This document shows positions 45,101 through 57,604 of a stretch of 64,000 nt of DNA, one piece after another. Both the position numbers and the translations under genes were made by a program. This stretch comes from Prinia subflava (lineage: Eukaryota > Chordata > Aves > Passeriformes > Cisticolidae), in the NCBI RefSeq assembly GCF_021018805.1, contig NC_086258.1, positions 18,692,692 through 18,756,691 of the forward strand. Direction: 5' to 3'. Position 1 is the first letter of the stretch, and every line of letters starts with the position of its first letter. The notes under the pieces are model-generated. The model ran no database searches, was not told the DNA's origin, and worked only from the letters and a program-made list of their open reading frames with translations.

Positions 45101-47425
45101 TGTCATGAGGATGTGCCAGGGTGTAGGTTGATTTGTCCCTCAGCTTTTCCCTCTGCTAAAAAAATACTCTCTCTTGACGATTTTGTTCATTTTTCCTTCT
45201 TGTTTTCCTCTTTCTTTTGTTGCTCCTTGCCCTGCCTAGGTGTGGCCCTCTGCATATAGGGGCAGATGCCATGGGATGGATTCACACCCGTCCCAGGAGC
45301 CTGGGGCTCCACCGAGCTGAGCACGGCACTGAGAAAGGGAAGTGCAAGGATCCAGCAGAGTGGGTGGAGGCACCAAGAAATATGGGGAATTTGGGGTGAT
45401 CTTGGGAAGATTTATGGACGGTTGAGAAGAATCTCCTGCCAGATCAGATACACCCTGGCTCTCTTCTAGTGGGAATGGGGATGTTTTTTATGAGTGTTTA
45501 GCAATGCAATGGCTCAAACATGGGAGTGGCAGGGTTGCCGGAGTCAGGAGGGCTGCAGAGGTTTGTTAGGAGCACAGCCAGTTGTGTAAAACTCCTCACT
45601 CCCCACTCTCTGGCCTGTCAGGACATACGCACACATCCTCCTGGGCCAAGGAAAACTTGGCCCCAGCAGAGCAGGGCTGGGTGGCTGGTGAGCAGGGATG
45701 GCCACAGCCTGAGCCCTGGAGGTGAGCAATTTTCCATTAAGGGCAGCCTGGCAGCCTCAGGAATGCCTGCTCAAAGGCTTCCCTGCGGATCTGTTGCCCA
45801 ACATGTCATCCTGCTAGGAAATCTCAGCACGGAGGATAAGGAGGAACTTGGTAAAGAAAATGAGCCATGCCTTCAGAAGGTTATCTTTATCAGCAAGAGG
45901 ATTTCAGCCACTTTCAGTCCTGTTGCTGCTAATGACATTCCTCCTGTAGGTGAAATCCCATAGATGTTCTGCTTGGGAAGTGGTTTGGTGAGCAAGGAAA
46001 GTCAACCCAGGACCCCTGCTGCCAGTCTTCTTTCCAAGCTGTTACACAATACTGTTCTGGGATTAACAAACCAAAAACATCTGGGAATAATCAAAGCTAT
46101 TTGGGCTCTGAGAAAGCATGGCTGGAGAAAGTTTGAAGGAAGCAACTTGAAAGCTCAGCACTGTTAAAAACAGTCTGGAAGCCCTGAAAATTAAAACTAG
46201 GGTAACATCTACAAAGAGTGAGGAAGTATCAAAAGAAGGATCTAATATCCTCTGAGGAGCAGAGAGAAGCTGGAATGAATTGTAATGCTTGAGCTTCTAA
46301 GCTACAGGGTATTCAAAAATTGCTTCAGAACAAACAGATCTGCCTTTCCTGCGGTTTCCCCTGGCATGAGAGCACAAGGGAAGACCAGGGGTCTGGCTTA
46401 AAAGCAGCTTGGGGATTGGAAGCGTGATTTAAAGAGAGATAATTGCAATCTCCAAAAGCCTGTGAAGGTGGTGCAGAGCCCACAGTGAGTGGTGGGTCAG
46501 GGGGGACTCAGGGCACACAGCAGAGATTCGGGGCTCAATGACATCCCTGGCAGGGAGGCACCAGCCAGAGCACATCTGGGTAAAGCAGGAATGTAACCTG
46601 CAGGCTTTGCTTTGCAGAGGCAGGATGTGTGCCTGGGCTGACTGATGGCAGTGCCACCACAGGTCGTGATTCCTGGGGGATGCTCCTCTTTGAGGGTGGC
46701 AGTGCTTCGCTGTCTCCCACTGCAGGGAACATGCTCAGGTCTCTTCTGGTGGGAGCTCAAACGATCCTGGGCAGCTGGAAACACTGTCCATGGGGTGTGC
46801 AGCTGGCAGCAGGGGCTGTGGTGCTCTGTGGGCTTGCTGAGCTACCTGCAGCACTGGCCCTGCTCCTTCTGCTTCCCTGCAGTGGCTCAGGGAGCCAGCC
46901 CTCACCGATGGAAATGCCCTCTTTTAGCAAAGATTTTGCTCTTTTCCTCTTTTGATTCCTTTTTTAGGAATCAAAGTCTGTCCATGGGAAATCTCAGTGC
47001 TGCTGATTTATAGAAGCTTTAATCTTGGAAGGCCTCTCTCAGTGCTTTCCATTCCCTCTCATATCACTTTACATCTCCTATTCCCGCCCCTGGCTGGGTA
47101 TGGGGTACAAGCCCCCAATATCTCCAAGAGATGGAAAAGCAGCCTGGATGTGGGGAGAGTGAACACACTGCAGGAAGGACAATGGCACAGCCAGCCACCA
47201 CAGGAGCTGAAGAAATTGCTAAAGATTTGGGGAATCCAGGTTTACTGCATCCTCTGTGGCAATCTGGCCTCCCCAGCATCCTTGTAAATGAGAAACCACA
47301 TAAGCCTCACACACTGTTATTGCTTCAGAGCATCAGAGTCCCTCACTTAGGATAAACATTCTCATCTCCAGCAGAGCATGAATAACATTAAATGAGATAG
47401 TTAAAATGTTTCAGGCCAATTATAG

Positions 47426-47458
47426 CCCTGGTGTAACTTCGGCAGAGTTACACCAGGG
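47426..47458. repeat. Perfect 13-bp inverted repeat with 7-nt loop
   Basis: CCCTGGTGTAACT at 47426-47438 and its exact reverse complement AGTTACACCAGGG at 47446-47458, loop tcggcag. Text of this kind (gtgtaact...agttacacc) reminds me of old palindromic interspersed repeats in amniote genomes, but I cannot name a family with confidence. Confidence 0.9.
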
Positions 47459-50400
47459 ATTAATTTGATCGGGAGAGCTCTGCCTCCTGTTCCAAACTGG
47501 GATTCCAGCACGGGTAATTACATCCTGCCTCTCTGCACTTCCTCTGGAGTTTTAATTGGGTTGAATGGACTCAGCTTCTGCTCTTTTCTCCAGAAAGCCA
47601 TGAAATTTCCAAACTGCTGCATGAGCGGAGGGAGCTGTGTGCTGCCTCTCTGCCATGCTGGTGTGGGCCAGGTCCTCCCTTGATGTGAGTGCACAGCAGC
47701 CTGCACCCCACTGTGCCTTCTGCTGGTAAACTCACCACCCCAATCTTATGTTGGGGCTCCAGGCCTCCCATCCCAGCCAAATCCCAGCCCAGGACCCCTG
47801 TGCACTGAGACAGGCAGCTGGACTGTCTCCCCCTTCCACTTCCCAGCCCTCTTAGTAAATCAGCATTAATGAGGGACATTTGACCCTCTCTTTCCCTGAA
47901 CAGCCTCATGAAGCATTTTTGTTCCATGAGATATTTAAGAAACTTGAAGCAATTTCCTCTGCTTTCTTCTACTTCTACTGTAGTTTTTTTGGTTGATTTT
48001 TTTTTTAAGGAAAAGTTATAGGCTATGCACAGCCTTTGGGATGCCTCAGGAGTGGGAGCAGAGGAGAGACAGCAGGGTCTGATGTGGAGGGGATGGACCA
48101 GACAGGGCAGTTGAGATGAGGTGACCCCAGTCCTGGTCCACTTGGTTTGTGGAGAGACCACGTGTGCAACTGAGACAAGAGGCTCAGAGCTGGGAAAGTG
48201 CACATCCGGGCTGTGATTAGGAATTTAATTGGGAAGGAATTGAATTCCAAGGTATTATCTCACTGAGTTGGAGCAATTCAGAGCCATACATCCTCCATAG
48301 CCAACTGTACACAGGGGCGACAGCAGAGGGAAGGCTGCTGGGAACAGTCTCCCTTGCAGATTTCCAGGACTGCTGTGTGGTCCACTTCCCTTCTCAGAGA
48401 GAAGTGATGAAAACAGACAGTCAGATAAACCCTGGGGAGCTGGGCCCAGCAAGGCCCCACAGCTTCAGCCCCTCCTCCAGGCTGTGTGGGACTGCTGGTC
48501 CCACACCACCTCCACCCCCCAGCTGGAGGTAGCCCACTCAACGTTTCATTTCCCTTTTTAGTTTTTCCCAAGCTGTATTTTAGTGGGGACAGAGATGGAA
48601 AGAAGAAGAGCAGAGATGTCACAATCCTTCCTTCCTCCTCCAACAAACAGCATTTCCTCAGTGGGATCACAATGTGGGGACCACGTCCATCAGCATCCCT
48701 TGGAAAAACACTGGTGACACCATTCCTGACCTGTGAGGGCTGCCATCACCCATTCTGTGTTTCTCATGAAGTGGAGGGTGGTTTTGGCCAGCAGAGAGGA
48801 CACGATGAACGAATTAAGCAAATTCCCACTCCCACCCACCAAGGGCCTTGTGGGAGCATCCCAAATCTTGGTGCAAACAGCAAACACCTCGCCGTGGCCA
48901 GCAAGGCTTGCGCAGTGCTGGCTACAGCCACGCACCCGCTCTGAGCTCAGCTGCTGGCTGTGGCTGGCTGAGTAAATAAAGAACATTTCTCATGAAATCC
49001 ACCCTCTCAGAGGTCCCCAGGCTGGGAGCTGGCCTTTCCATGGCTCAGGAAACCTTGATCCCCCAAATCTACAACTCCCCCCTGCAGCTGATTTAGCAAG
49101 CGCTGTTTGCACACCCAGGCTTGCAGGACAGTGACCCTGTCCCAGCAGCCCCACGACATTTGCAGACACCATTTCCATCTGGCCCCATGTTGTCACTTCT
49201 GGGAAGTTTTGAATGCTAGTCTAGAAGGTGAGAAAGGTCGGAGTTATTGATTGAGAGGTCCAGACTGAAATCTGGATTGTTACTGAGCCCAGAATGTGCC
49301 TGGGCTAACCCTGCAGATCAGGTCTGAAGATCAGGGCTTCCCTCAGTGAGGCTCTGCTTCAGTCTTTGGGGGTCTCATGGCCCTAGCATGCACCCATCAT
49401 TCTTGGGGCTCCTCTCCATCCTGTTTCTCACCTTGCAGATCCTCCTTGTTGCTCATTTCTGCCCACCCAGACTGAACAGCACCTCTGCAGCTAAGCCCTT
49501 GACCTTTATTTTCCCTTAAATCAATATATAAAAGCCATTCTACAGCAATACCAGCATGTCAGGGGAATCCAAGCGATTCATATCATCAGAGGAGCTGATT
49601 CTGCTTTTGAGGCTCAATCCTGGTAAGCTTTTGTCTTTTCAGATTCCAATCTTTTCTGTGCTGCCTTCAGCACAGCGTTGCATTCATCCCCTGCCCCCCT
49701 TCCTGGCATTATTGACTCAGTACCTTGCTTTTAATCTGCTATAAAATGAAGGTAGCTCCAGGTAAAACAAGTTTTATTCCTCCTTATCATAATACTTCTT
49801 TTGCCAAAAAGAAGAAAAGAAAAATGTTTAACATGAGCTGAGGTTGAAGAAGCTTAATTTAAAAACTTACAGGGAAAGAAATCTATTTGGAAAACTCCAT
49901 AGACATTTGTGAAATTCTCAATATGGAGAACCAAGGTGCTGGCAGCTCTTGTCCCTATGTCTGGCCTCACCTCCAAGGCAGGGAGGTGACCCTACAGCCC
50001 CAGGGTGGTGAGAGGGTGCTGACATCAACCAGGAACATCCTGCACAGGAGACACATCCCAGGTTTCTTCCCCACCATCAGCCTCTCTCCTTCCCCCATTC
50101 CCGTGGCTGTCAGAGGTGGCTGGCTCTCAGAAGGAGCAAACAATCTGGTTTGGGTGCAAACTGGGTCTATTTGGCACTGAAAATTCATGCCAGCTGTGGT
50201 GAGGCCAGCACAACAGTGCCCATGGAAAAGATTCAGCTTGTGACTACCTCACTCACCAAAAAACCAAAGACCTGTCTCTTTCTGTCTAATATCTATTTGC
50301 AAAAGCTTTGGGAGCTGCTTTTCCAGTTTGGTTGCAGCTGATGTTTGCGAGCCCACCACTCCCAGTGACTGATGAGCACACACTGATAGACTTTTCCCAT

Positions 50401-51373
50401 CAGAGCATTTATTTTTACAACAGGACACCGAGTCCTCAAACAAACGAAGGCTTGCACAAGAAATTGTCTGCCTCAGTTTGGCAGCAAACAGGAATATTTC
50501 TCTTTATTCTAAACCCAAATTTTTGTGGCTAAATAGAGCCAAAAATATATCTCACCCCACTACTTCTTCCAGACACAAGACATCTCTGAATGCCGAAAGC
50601 AACTCTTCCCCTGCCACAATGGACCAAATAAACCCAGCACAAGACTGGTGCTTAGGAGACGCTGATGTGCCTCTAATGCTGTCATCTACAGCGAGCTGTG
50701 CCTGCAAACTGATCTTTTATTAATGGATTTATATCCATGGGAAAGCTGCAGAGCACGTGAGAACCCCATGGCGGGGAGCAGGACCCCCGATTGCTCCGTG
50801 CTCTCAGCTGGGGCTGCTGGCCATGGCCCAGGGCTCAGCCTCAGAAAGGCAAATTTCCTTCCTGCCCCAGCTTCAGCCCAGAGCCTGGTCCTCCCTGAGC
50901 TGTGGGAAGGCAGCTGGGTGCTGTGGGTTTGTTGCTGTCGTGGGTTGTTTTGCCGAGGGTTTCAGCAGGTGCTGAGGCTGGGATGTGCTCAGTGCTGACT
51001 GCAGAGAGCAGGAGAGCTGCAAGATGAGAAGGAGTCACAGTTAACTGGTGAATTGTGGTTAATTGTTGAGAGCTGGGACAGATGAGTTTGGAAGTGTTGG
51101 GGGATCTGCCAAAGGAAAGGCAGGGCATGGTGAGTCCCTGAGCTGCCCTGGGCATTCAGCAGCACCCAGGGTGGGATTAGGAAAGGCAGCTCTGGCCCTA
51201 ATTTCTCCACATAGCCCAACCCAGTGTCCCATCACCCTTGATGCCAAAGATTCCCTCCCAGAGCCACGGCAGTGGTGTGTGAGTGACCCAAAATTTGCTG
51301 GGCACCCCAGAACCGGCCCTCACTCCCTGGGGTCACTGAGTAGGACACAAAGCCACATCAGTCCCAAATCCCA

Positions 51374-51545
51374 CATAGAACCACGGTATGGCTGAGGTTA
51401 GAAGGGACCTTACAGACTATCTTGTTCCAACCCTCTTCTACTCGACCATTTTCCTCAAAGCCCCATCCAACCCATCTTTAAACACTTGCAGAGGTGTGGC
51501 ATCCACATCCTCTCTGGGCAACCTGCAGCCACCTCGTGCACCCCA
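51374..51545 (-). mobile_element. CR1 LINE 3'-end fragment
   Basis: Inverted CR1 pattern: catagaaccacggtatggct, ggttagaagggacctta, tcttgttccaacc, cccatccaacccatc, aacacttgcagaggtgtggc, atccacatcctctctgggca. The element is truncated after about 170 bp. Confidence 0.85.
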
Positions 51546-54500
51546 TCCCAGCTGGATCACCACTGGCTCTGCTGCCTTTTCTGTGCCTACAAGATGCTCC
51601 TGGCATCCAGCAGGTGGGAGGCCACAGAGAAATGCCTGGGTGTGCCCTCACCTGGGAACTGATACGCTATTGAAAGTAATGCAAAAATGGAGTTTTCCCT
51701 TCCAATCCAGTCATTCCAGGTTTAATTTCCTTTCTCCAGAGCAAGACACTTCTCTTGAGACTTCACAGTCTCATCAATAGGCAGGAAAACCAATAAATCC
51801 TGGATGAAACACACAAAAAAAATCACCATTAAAATAATTGAAGGTGAAGATCAGGCTTTTGCACGTCCTTCTCCCAGTTTCCTCAGAGCTGCATCATCCC
51901 AGATAACTGCTGCCTCCCACCTGGCCTTACCCCAGAGAGCTGTTACGTGGTGTGAGGGTCAGAGCCAGCCTCTCTCCCGGTCTCTTCCTCTCCCTCGGAG
52001 TGCCTGGGGACAGAGGAGATGGGGTGAGCTGTGGGCAGTGGTGCTGATTGCAGCCCCTGTGTAAAGGGAAGTGGTAACTTGCTCCAGTAAGGGGGATTTT
52101 TGCACTGAAGAGCAGAACCCTCAGAAACAGCAAACCCTTCTTTTCCCCACATCCCTGCGGCTCTGCAGAGCATCATGCAGCAGCAGGGATGAATCTCCCT
52201 TACAGGGGACCAAGCAGCTCAGCTCCAGCCCCACAAGGAATTGCTGCAGCACAGTTTAGCCTAGAGTATGCTGATTTTATCCAACAATTCTTTTCTTCTT
52301 CCTTTTTATTTCCCAGGAAATAAATAAATCATACAAGTTTTCCATCACCCACCCTCCAGGCAGCTGTCCCCGTATCACGGCCCAGGCTTCCCCTGAGCTT
52401 TGGAACTGGGTCAGTGAGCAGCATCCAGCACTGGTTCTTCCCACTGAAATTCATAGAAAGCAGATATGGCCCCCAGCAGCTTTGGAGCAACTTTGCCTTT
52501 TTTTAGCACAAATCTCAGCCAGCCTGGGGTGGGCTGGAGGAGCAGGCCATGCCCAAGCACAGCCCTCAGAGGCACCAGGGGATCTCTAGCAGCTCTTCCC
52601 TGCATCCCTCTGCCACGCTGGTCCTCATGGCTTTGCATCTTTGCTACCTGGTGGGGAATGGATGTTTTTGAACTTCCATCCCCTGCCAAATTTGGCAGGG
52701 CTCAAAAGCAGACTCAAAAGCCATCTGGGGGAGCAGGTATGGACACACACACACAGAGCACACAGCACTTGCTGCTGGGGAAACCAGGCAAAAGAGGGAG
52801 AAGCTTCATCCTGTGATTGTGCCCCTGCTCTTCTGACAGTTTATTCTCTGCCCTGTTATGCCCATGGTAAAAGGGAATTTGTTCTCAATGGGTTGGGGAC
52901 CAGAGCCTGGGACAGAGCTTGTCTCATCATAGGGAAGGTGGCTGAAACAAGTCCAGGGGCCTCCTTAAGCTGCCAAAGCAGCCGTGCAGAGACCAGAAGG
53001 AAATGTAAAACCCATCCCTGCCTCCAGATACCATTGGTTTTTCCACTTGTGCTCCTTTGCAGTGCTAGAATTTGGGGTCACTTTCAGTAACTCACTCCAA
53101 AATCAGAAGGAAAAGCCAGAGACACTCTCTGAGTCACTGGCATGTTGTTACCAAGGACACTAAGGTTCCTGATTTTGAAGAAGAGATTAATTACATTCTA
53201 CAAATAGACATTTTATCTGCACTGAAGAGCAGCAAGAGCAAGTTCTTTTAGCGTGGCTCATTATGTATCAGCAGGTAGTATTGTGACAGATGTAGGAATG
53301 CAGTCGTATTGTCACTGGGGTTTAATCATCAGAGAGCTGTCTTCCCCAGGTCAGCTCCCTGTGAGGATTTGTAATATTTACATAGCACTTGGGGCTGGCT
53401 TCTTTATTGCTGGAGTCTGTATTCACTCGTCAGTCTCTCATTATGCATGTGCCAGTATTAATTGCATTTAGAAATGAGATTCTAAAGCAGAAGTGAGAGC
53501 TATTTAGACCTCCATTCAGCTTGAAAGACAGCAGCCTTCTGTGTGACAGCTCTCGAGATGTTCTTGTGCTCAGCTCCCTCCCCAGCTGAAAAGCAGGTGT
53601 TGGGAGAGAGTTGGTGTCAGAGGCTGTATCAGCACTGCCTTTTGTGCATGCCCAGACATTTATATAACCGACAGGATAATGACTCCGCAGAAGTGGCACA
53701 GAATTGACCCTTCTGGTACTGGATTGGAAACAGCCAGGGAGAGAGTGGATCTGCTCAGCTGCTGTGCAGATATGGGGGAAAGCAATGCTGAGTCTCCTGT
53801 GGAAAGAAGAGGGCTATTCCTTTGGTGGTGGGTTTGGGGGTTATTTATCAGCTCGCCTGTGCCTGCAGCACTTTGGGGCTGTGTTTGTGGCCCTGCTAAT
53901 GTATTTAGAGTGCAGGGAAATTCGGCTGACACTTGTCTGTGCCTGCCTGCTGCCAGCTGATTGCTCCAGCCTGGAGAAGCAGAGCCGTGTGCCACTGCTG
54001 CTGGCTGCCAGCCGTGCCTGGCCAGTGGAAATGAGGAGGTCACGTCCTGCCTCCCAGAGGGAAATAAGCTGGAAGGTTAATCGAGATAATGCCAGGCTAC
54101 CGGCTCTGTTTTCCCGAGCCAGGACTGCAGAGGGTCTGGTCTTGCCTTGCAGCACAGTGTGTGGGGCACGACGAGGGTGTTCTGGGGGGAGATCAGCACA
54201 GGCACTAAACACTTCCTCTCTCCATGGCCCTGGCTCCCAGTCCCAGGAAAACAACCCCTCTGGGCCCAGGGTGTTCATATCCAGCCTTTTGGGAGGGGAC
54301 TCAACAGCAGGAAAGCAAACCCATGTTTCACTTCCCAAAACACCTCCTTTGCTTTGCCATAACCCTGCACTGTCCCACCAAGCCTGAGACCTCTCCAGGA
54401 ACTCTTCGTGGAGGACATCTCACAGACCTGGCTCTTTCCAGATGGCTCCTTTGTGTGACCTGTGCCCCTTTGGGTGCTCCTGTACACCCTTGTGCACTCA

Positions 54501-55011
54501 GTCCCCTGCATCCCCCCATGCTGGGCTGGCAACAAGACCAAACCCGTGTTCCAGCAGCAATTTCTACCTCCCCAAACCCAGGAGCAGCCGTGAGCAGCTC
54601 CTGCCAGGAAGAGACTGGAGGGGAAGAACATGAGAAAGGCAAACAGAGCAGACATCCATAGCCAGCCTTGGCCCCCAGCCAGGACCTTCTCGTTAAATAT
54701 CACACAAAACAAAGAATAAATCACTGCTTGTTGAGGAAATCCAAGCACTGCAGCCCAAGGAGTGCCTCTTGACCTCCCTGTCTCTTGACAGCAGGTTAGT
54801 CCAGGATAGTGTTCCAGTTTGCTTTTCAACTCCAGCAAAGGATGGGGATGGCAGACCTCACAGCTGGGATGCTGGGAGGAATCCCTTCAAACCTCTGTGT
54901 TTGAAATGGTGGCAGCCAGCTCCACTGGCCAACACTAATCCCATGGCTGAGCCCCCCAGCTCTGTGAGGGTGGGCCAAGGACAACCTGTGCCATTCCTGG
55001 CAGGCCCAAGG

Positions 55012-55021
55012 TATATAAATA
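55012..55021 (+). promoter_or_regulatory. Isolated TATA-like box
   Basis: TATATAAATAG, a near-ideal TATA element, directly before the first copy of the 28-bp repeat. No gene is recognisable downstream on the plus strand. Confidence 0.25.
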
Positions 55022-55764
55022 GAAGACAGGGACGTGAAGGAGGTCAAGTGAGCAGGGGATTTCACATAATCTGATCTTGCCGGTGCTGTTCATTTGTGTC
55101 CTCTGCTCAGGATGCACGCCCTGCTTCACACACGGGGACGTCAGAGGCAGAGGGTTGATCCTTCACCAAGCCAGGTTTATCCCTTGGAACATGTGGGCTC
55201 CTGACTTTTTCTTCATATGTGCTGTTTCTCAGGGATGTCTTTCATCCAGCAATCATCCAGAGCAGTGCAAATATGCAAAATCCTAGTCTTTGTTGTTGTA
55301 TAGGGTCTTGGTGCCTGAGTACCCTAAGTCGTCTAGCTGGCCAAAATCCAGCTGGATCAACAACCGGTGCCTCAGGTGTATTCCTGGCCTTGAGGATGCT
55401 GCCTGCCCTTCATGAGGTCCACTGTGCCTTGGTCTCCTGTACCACTTCTCCCCAATCTCTGCCCAGCAGCATATTTTTCTCTTGCTTCTGCTGCTTTTTT
55501 TTTCCAGGACATGGAAGTCTGCAAACAGAATCTCTCGTGGTGTAAAGCTGTCAGTGGAACAGCTCTGATTTATGCCAGCACCAAGCAAGGCGAATAGATG
55601 ATTGTCCAAAATAGATCAAGTAGAAAAGCTGTTAATAGCCACTGGTCTTTAATGGTGAGAGCAATTAATCACCAAAAGAACTAATCTAGGAGTGTATGGA
55701 TTTTCTATGGGCTGCATCCAAACCAGGTGCCTGTCAGAAGACAGGGACATGAAGGAGGTCAAGC
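55021..55764 (+). repeat. 28-bp direct repeat, two dispersed copies
   Basis: agaagacagggacgtgaagg (continuing aggtcaag) at 55021-55048 recurs with one mismatch (cgtg to catg) at 55737-55764. Flanks do not match well beyond a few bases. Confidence 0.85.
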
Positions 55765-55910
55765 TGCAGCAGGGCTTGGAGCAAGTTTTTCCTGTCCATG
55801 CAGGTCTGAGTCTCCCTCATGCTCCCAGGTCCCTGCCGTGATGGGAGCCCTTGTGCTCATTCCAGCTTTTGGCTGCTGGTACTGGCACCAGCCACATTCT
55901 CTCCCTATGC

Positions 55911-55952
55911 TCTGCTGCTGCTGTTGATGATGATGATGGCAGTGGTGGTGAT
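55911..55952 (+). repeat. Trinucleotide microsatellite
   Basis: gctgctgctgttgatgatgatgatgg followed by cagtggtggtgatg: short (GCT)n then (GAT)n and (GGT)n runs. Confidence 0.8.
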
Positions 55953-56589
55953 GAAGCCAGTTGGGTGAAAGGGCTGACCAGGCTACAGGCCCTCAGTTTA
56001 AATGTGGTGGAAGGAGTGCTGATCCTGCCTTGAGTGGAAGCAGCCAGGGCAGCACCACACCTGTCCCAGCCCCAGCCTTTTCAGCTCCAGGCTCTTTCCT
56101 ATCTCCTCATGCACAGATTTGTGTTTTATTCACTGCTTGCTCCTAAGCAGCTGACCCCTCACACTGCTCCCCCAGGCAGGGTTTGTGCTGCAGCTGGATC
56201 TGCCTGTCCAGGGCAGGGGCACTGGGCTGTCTGCACGCTGCCAGCTCTGGTGCCATCATTCCAGGTGACCTGTCCCCCAGCCATGTACCTGCCCTTTCCT
56301 CCTGCAGCTTCCCAAGGGATGGACCTGCAGTCTGCCAGCCTTGCCAGTCACCCCTGTACCCTCTGCCCAGAGGCAGCCCCCACCTCTGCAGCTCATTTGC
56401 TCACTCAATGAGTGTTTAATTCAGCCGGTGCTGCAGGTAGCACAGGTACAGCTGGGGGCACAGAGGCCAGGAGATGCCTTCCCTGCTCTGAGTCTTATTT
56501 CTCCCTCTACTGATTTAATTGGCTCATTAAGTGCCAATTTGACCTCCCCACCTTCACATGTCTCCAGTCTCCGCTGGTAAATAGATTTG

Positions 56590-56965
56590 TGCGTCTCCAG
56601 CGGAAACCTCCCGAGCCGAGCCTGCTCTTGGGGGAGCGAGGGCGATGCCGGGGCCGGCCGGGAGCGCGGCCCCGCTGCCGCCGGGCTGCAGCCGAGCGAG
56701 TGCGGGAAGGGAACAAGGCTCCCTCCCAAAAGACACGGGGAGCGGCGGTGGAAGCCACAGCCGCCGGCACCGTGCCCATGATGCAGCGGGAACGCACCGA
56801 GCAGGAGGTGACCCTGCCCTCCTGTCGCAGCTTTGTCATTGCCTTGGTGTGGGACTGCAGCAAGTCCCTTCCCATCTGCTCCCTGCCTTCGCCTTGGAGC
56901 CGGGATGAGCGTGAGCGTGTGTGTGAACACGGAGCACAGCGCAACAGGGTGAGGGGTGGCCGCTG
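56590..56965. promoter_or_regulatory. Small orphan CpG-rich patch
   Basis: Local GC and CpG rise sharply at about 56590-56800 (gccggggccggccgggagcg and similar) inside otherwise CpG-poor DNA, about 650 bp downstream of PRCD exon 1 in PRCD direction. It could be an alternative promoter, but no exon is visible on either strand. Confidence 0.4.
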
Positions 56966-57530
56966 CTGGCTCTTCTCAGAGCCAACATTTAGCTGATACT
57001 CCCGAGCGTTCCACATAGCCAGACATTCATTCAACCTCCCAGAGCTGCAGGGATGGAGTAGGACCTCCCCAGGGCTGTTTAACACCGGTTGAGTGTCAGT
57101 GTCAGCCTGGTGATGTCCGTACAGCTGAAATCACCGCTCGATCTCCTCCCAAGGCGAGGCATGAAGACAGGCAGGCAGCCAGGCTGCAGGACTGCTCCAT
57201 TTGGGGAACACCTTGATCAGTGCATGTAAAAGCATCCCAGAGGTTCATCCCGTTGCACCAGACTAACAGGAGGACCAGTCCTGCCTTTCCTCCTTGCTGG
57301 CGATGGTGCATCAGAGAGGAGAGCACATCACAGAAGGCTCCTCTCTACCCAGCTCGAGCGAATGTCTCCTGCTGTCATCCAGAGCACCAAAATCAGAAGG
57401 AACCCAAACATCTCCTATGAGTACAACATAGGCTGAGGAGTGATATCCTCCACCCCAGGGCCCCCCACCCCCCTTCCAACCCCAGCCCCAGAGCCCTGAG
57501 GGGACAGGAGTGGGACAGGAGAGGACATAC

Positions 57531-57604
57531 GGTTCGACTTTGTTGCAGAAGCGGCGCCGCAGCAGGAGGACCAGTGGACCCAGGATCAGGATGGTGGTGC
57601 ACAT
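57531..57604 (-). CDS. PRCD: PRCD, photoreceptor disc component, first coding exon
   Basis: From the ATG at 57604 the minus strand encodes MCTTILILGPLVLLLRRRFC, then NKVE and two bases of a Pro codon, ending at donor CC|gtatgt. This matches the N-terminus of vertebrate PRCD (about 54 residues): Cys2, a single membrane helix, an RRRF basic patch and N-(K/R)-V-(E/Q)-P. Cys2 is the palmitoylated residue in mammals and is kept. PRCD is a small protein of outer-segment disc membranes. Only exon 1 was found; the rest should lie to the left, but those exons are too short to recognise here. Position and strand relative to ST6GALNAC2 and SNHG16 agree with human. Confidence 0.88.

Larger units (their letters stand above)
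34300..57528. other. Gene-poor region between SNHG16 and PRCD
   Basis: Twenty-three kilobases in which no open frame matches a known protein. All frames are below about 230 codons and look random. PRCD is read leftward from 57604, so its remaining short exons probably lie within this region, but I could not identify them. Items of note (hairpin, palindrome, CR1 fragment, TATA-like sites, CpG patch, a repeated 28-mer) are listed separately. A short (AAAC)n run is at about 35029-35052. Confidence 0.55.

Noticed and set aside
53704..54387. 227-codon plus-strand frame
   Set aside because: No recognisable domain, biased composition, and no promoter or splice support.
57102..57326. Candidate second exon of PRCD just left of exon 1
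   Set aside because: The translated sequence shows none of the Asp/Glu/Ser-rich PRCD C-terminus and lacks a fitting acceptor.
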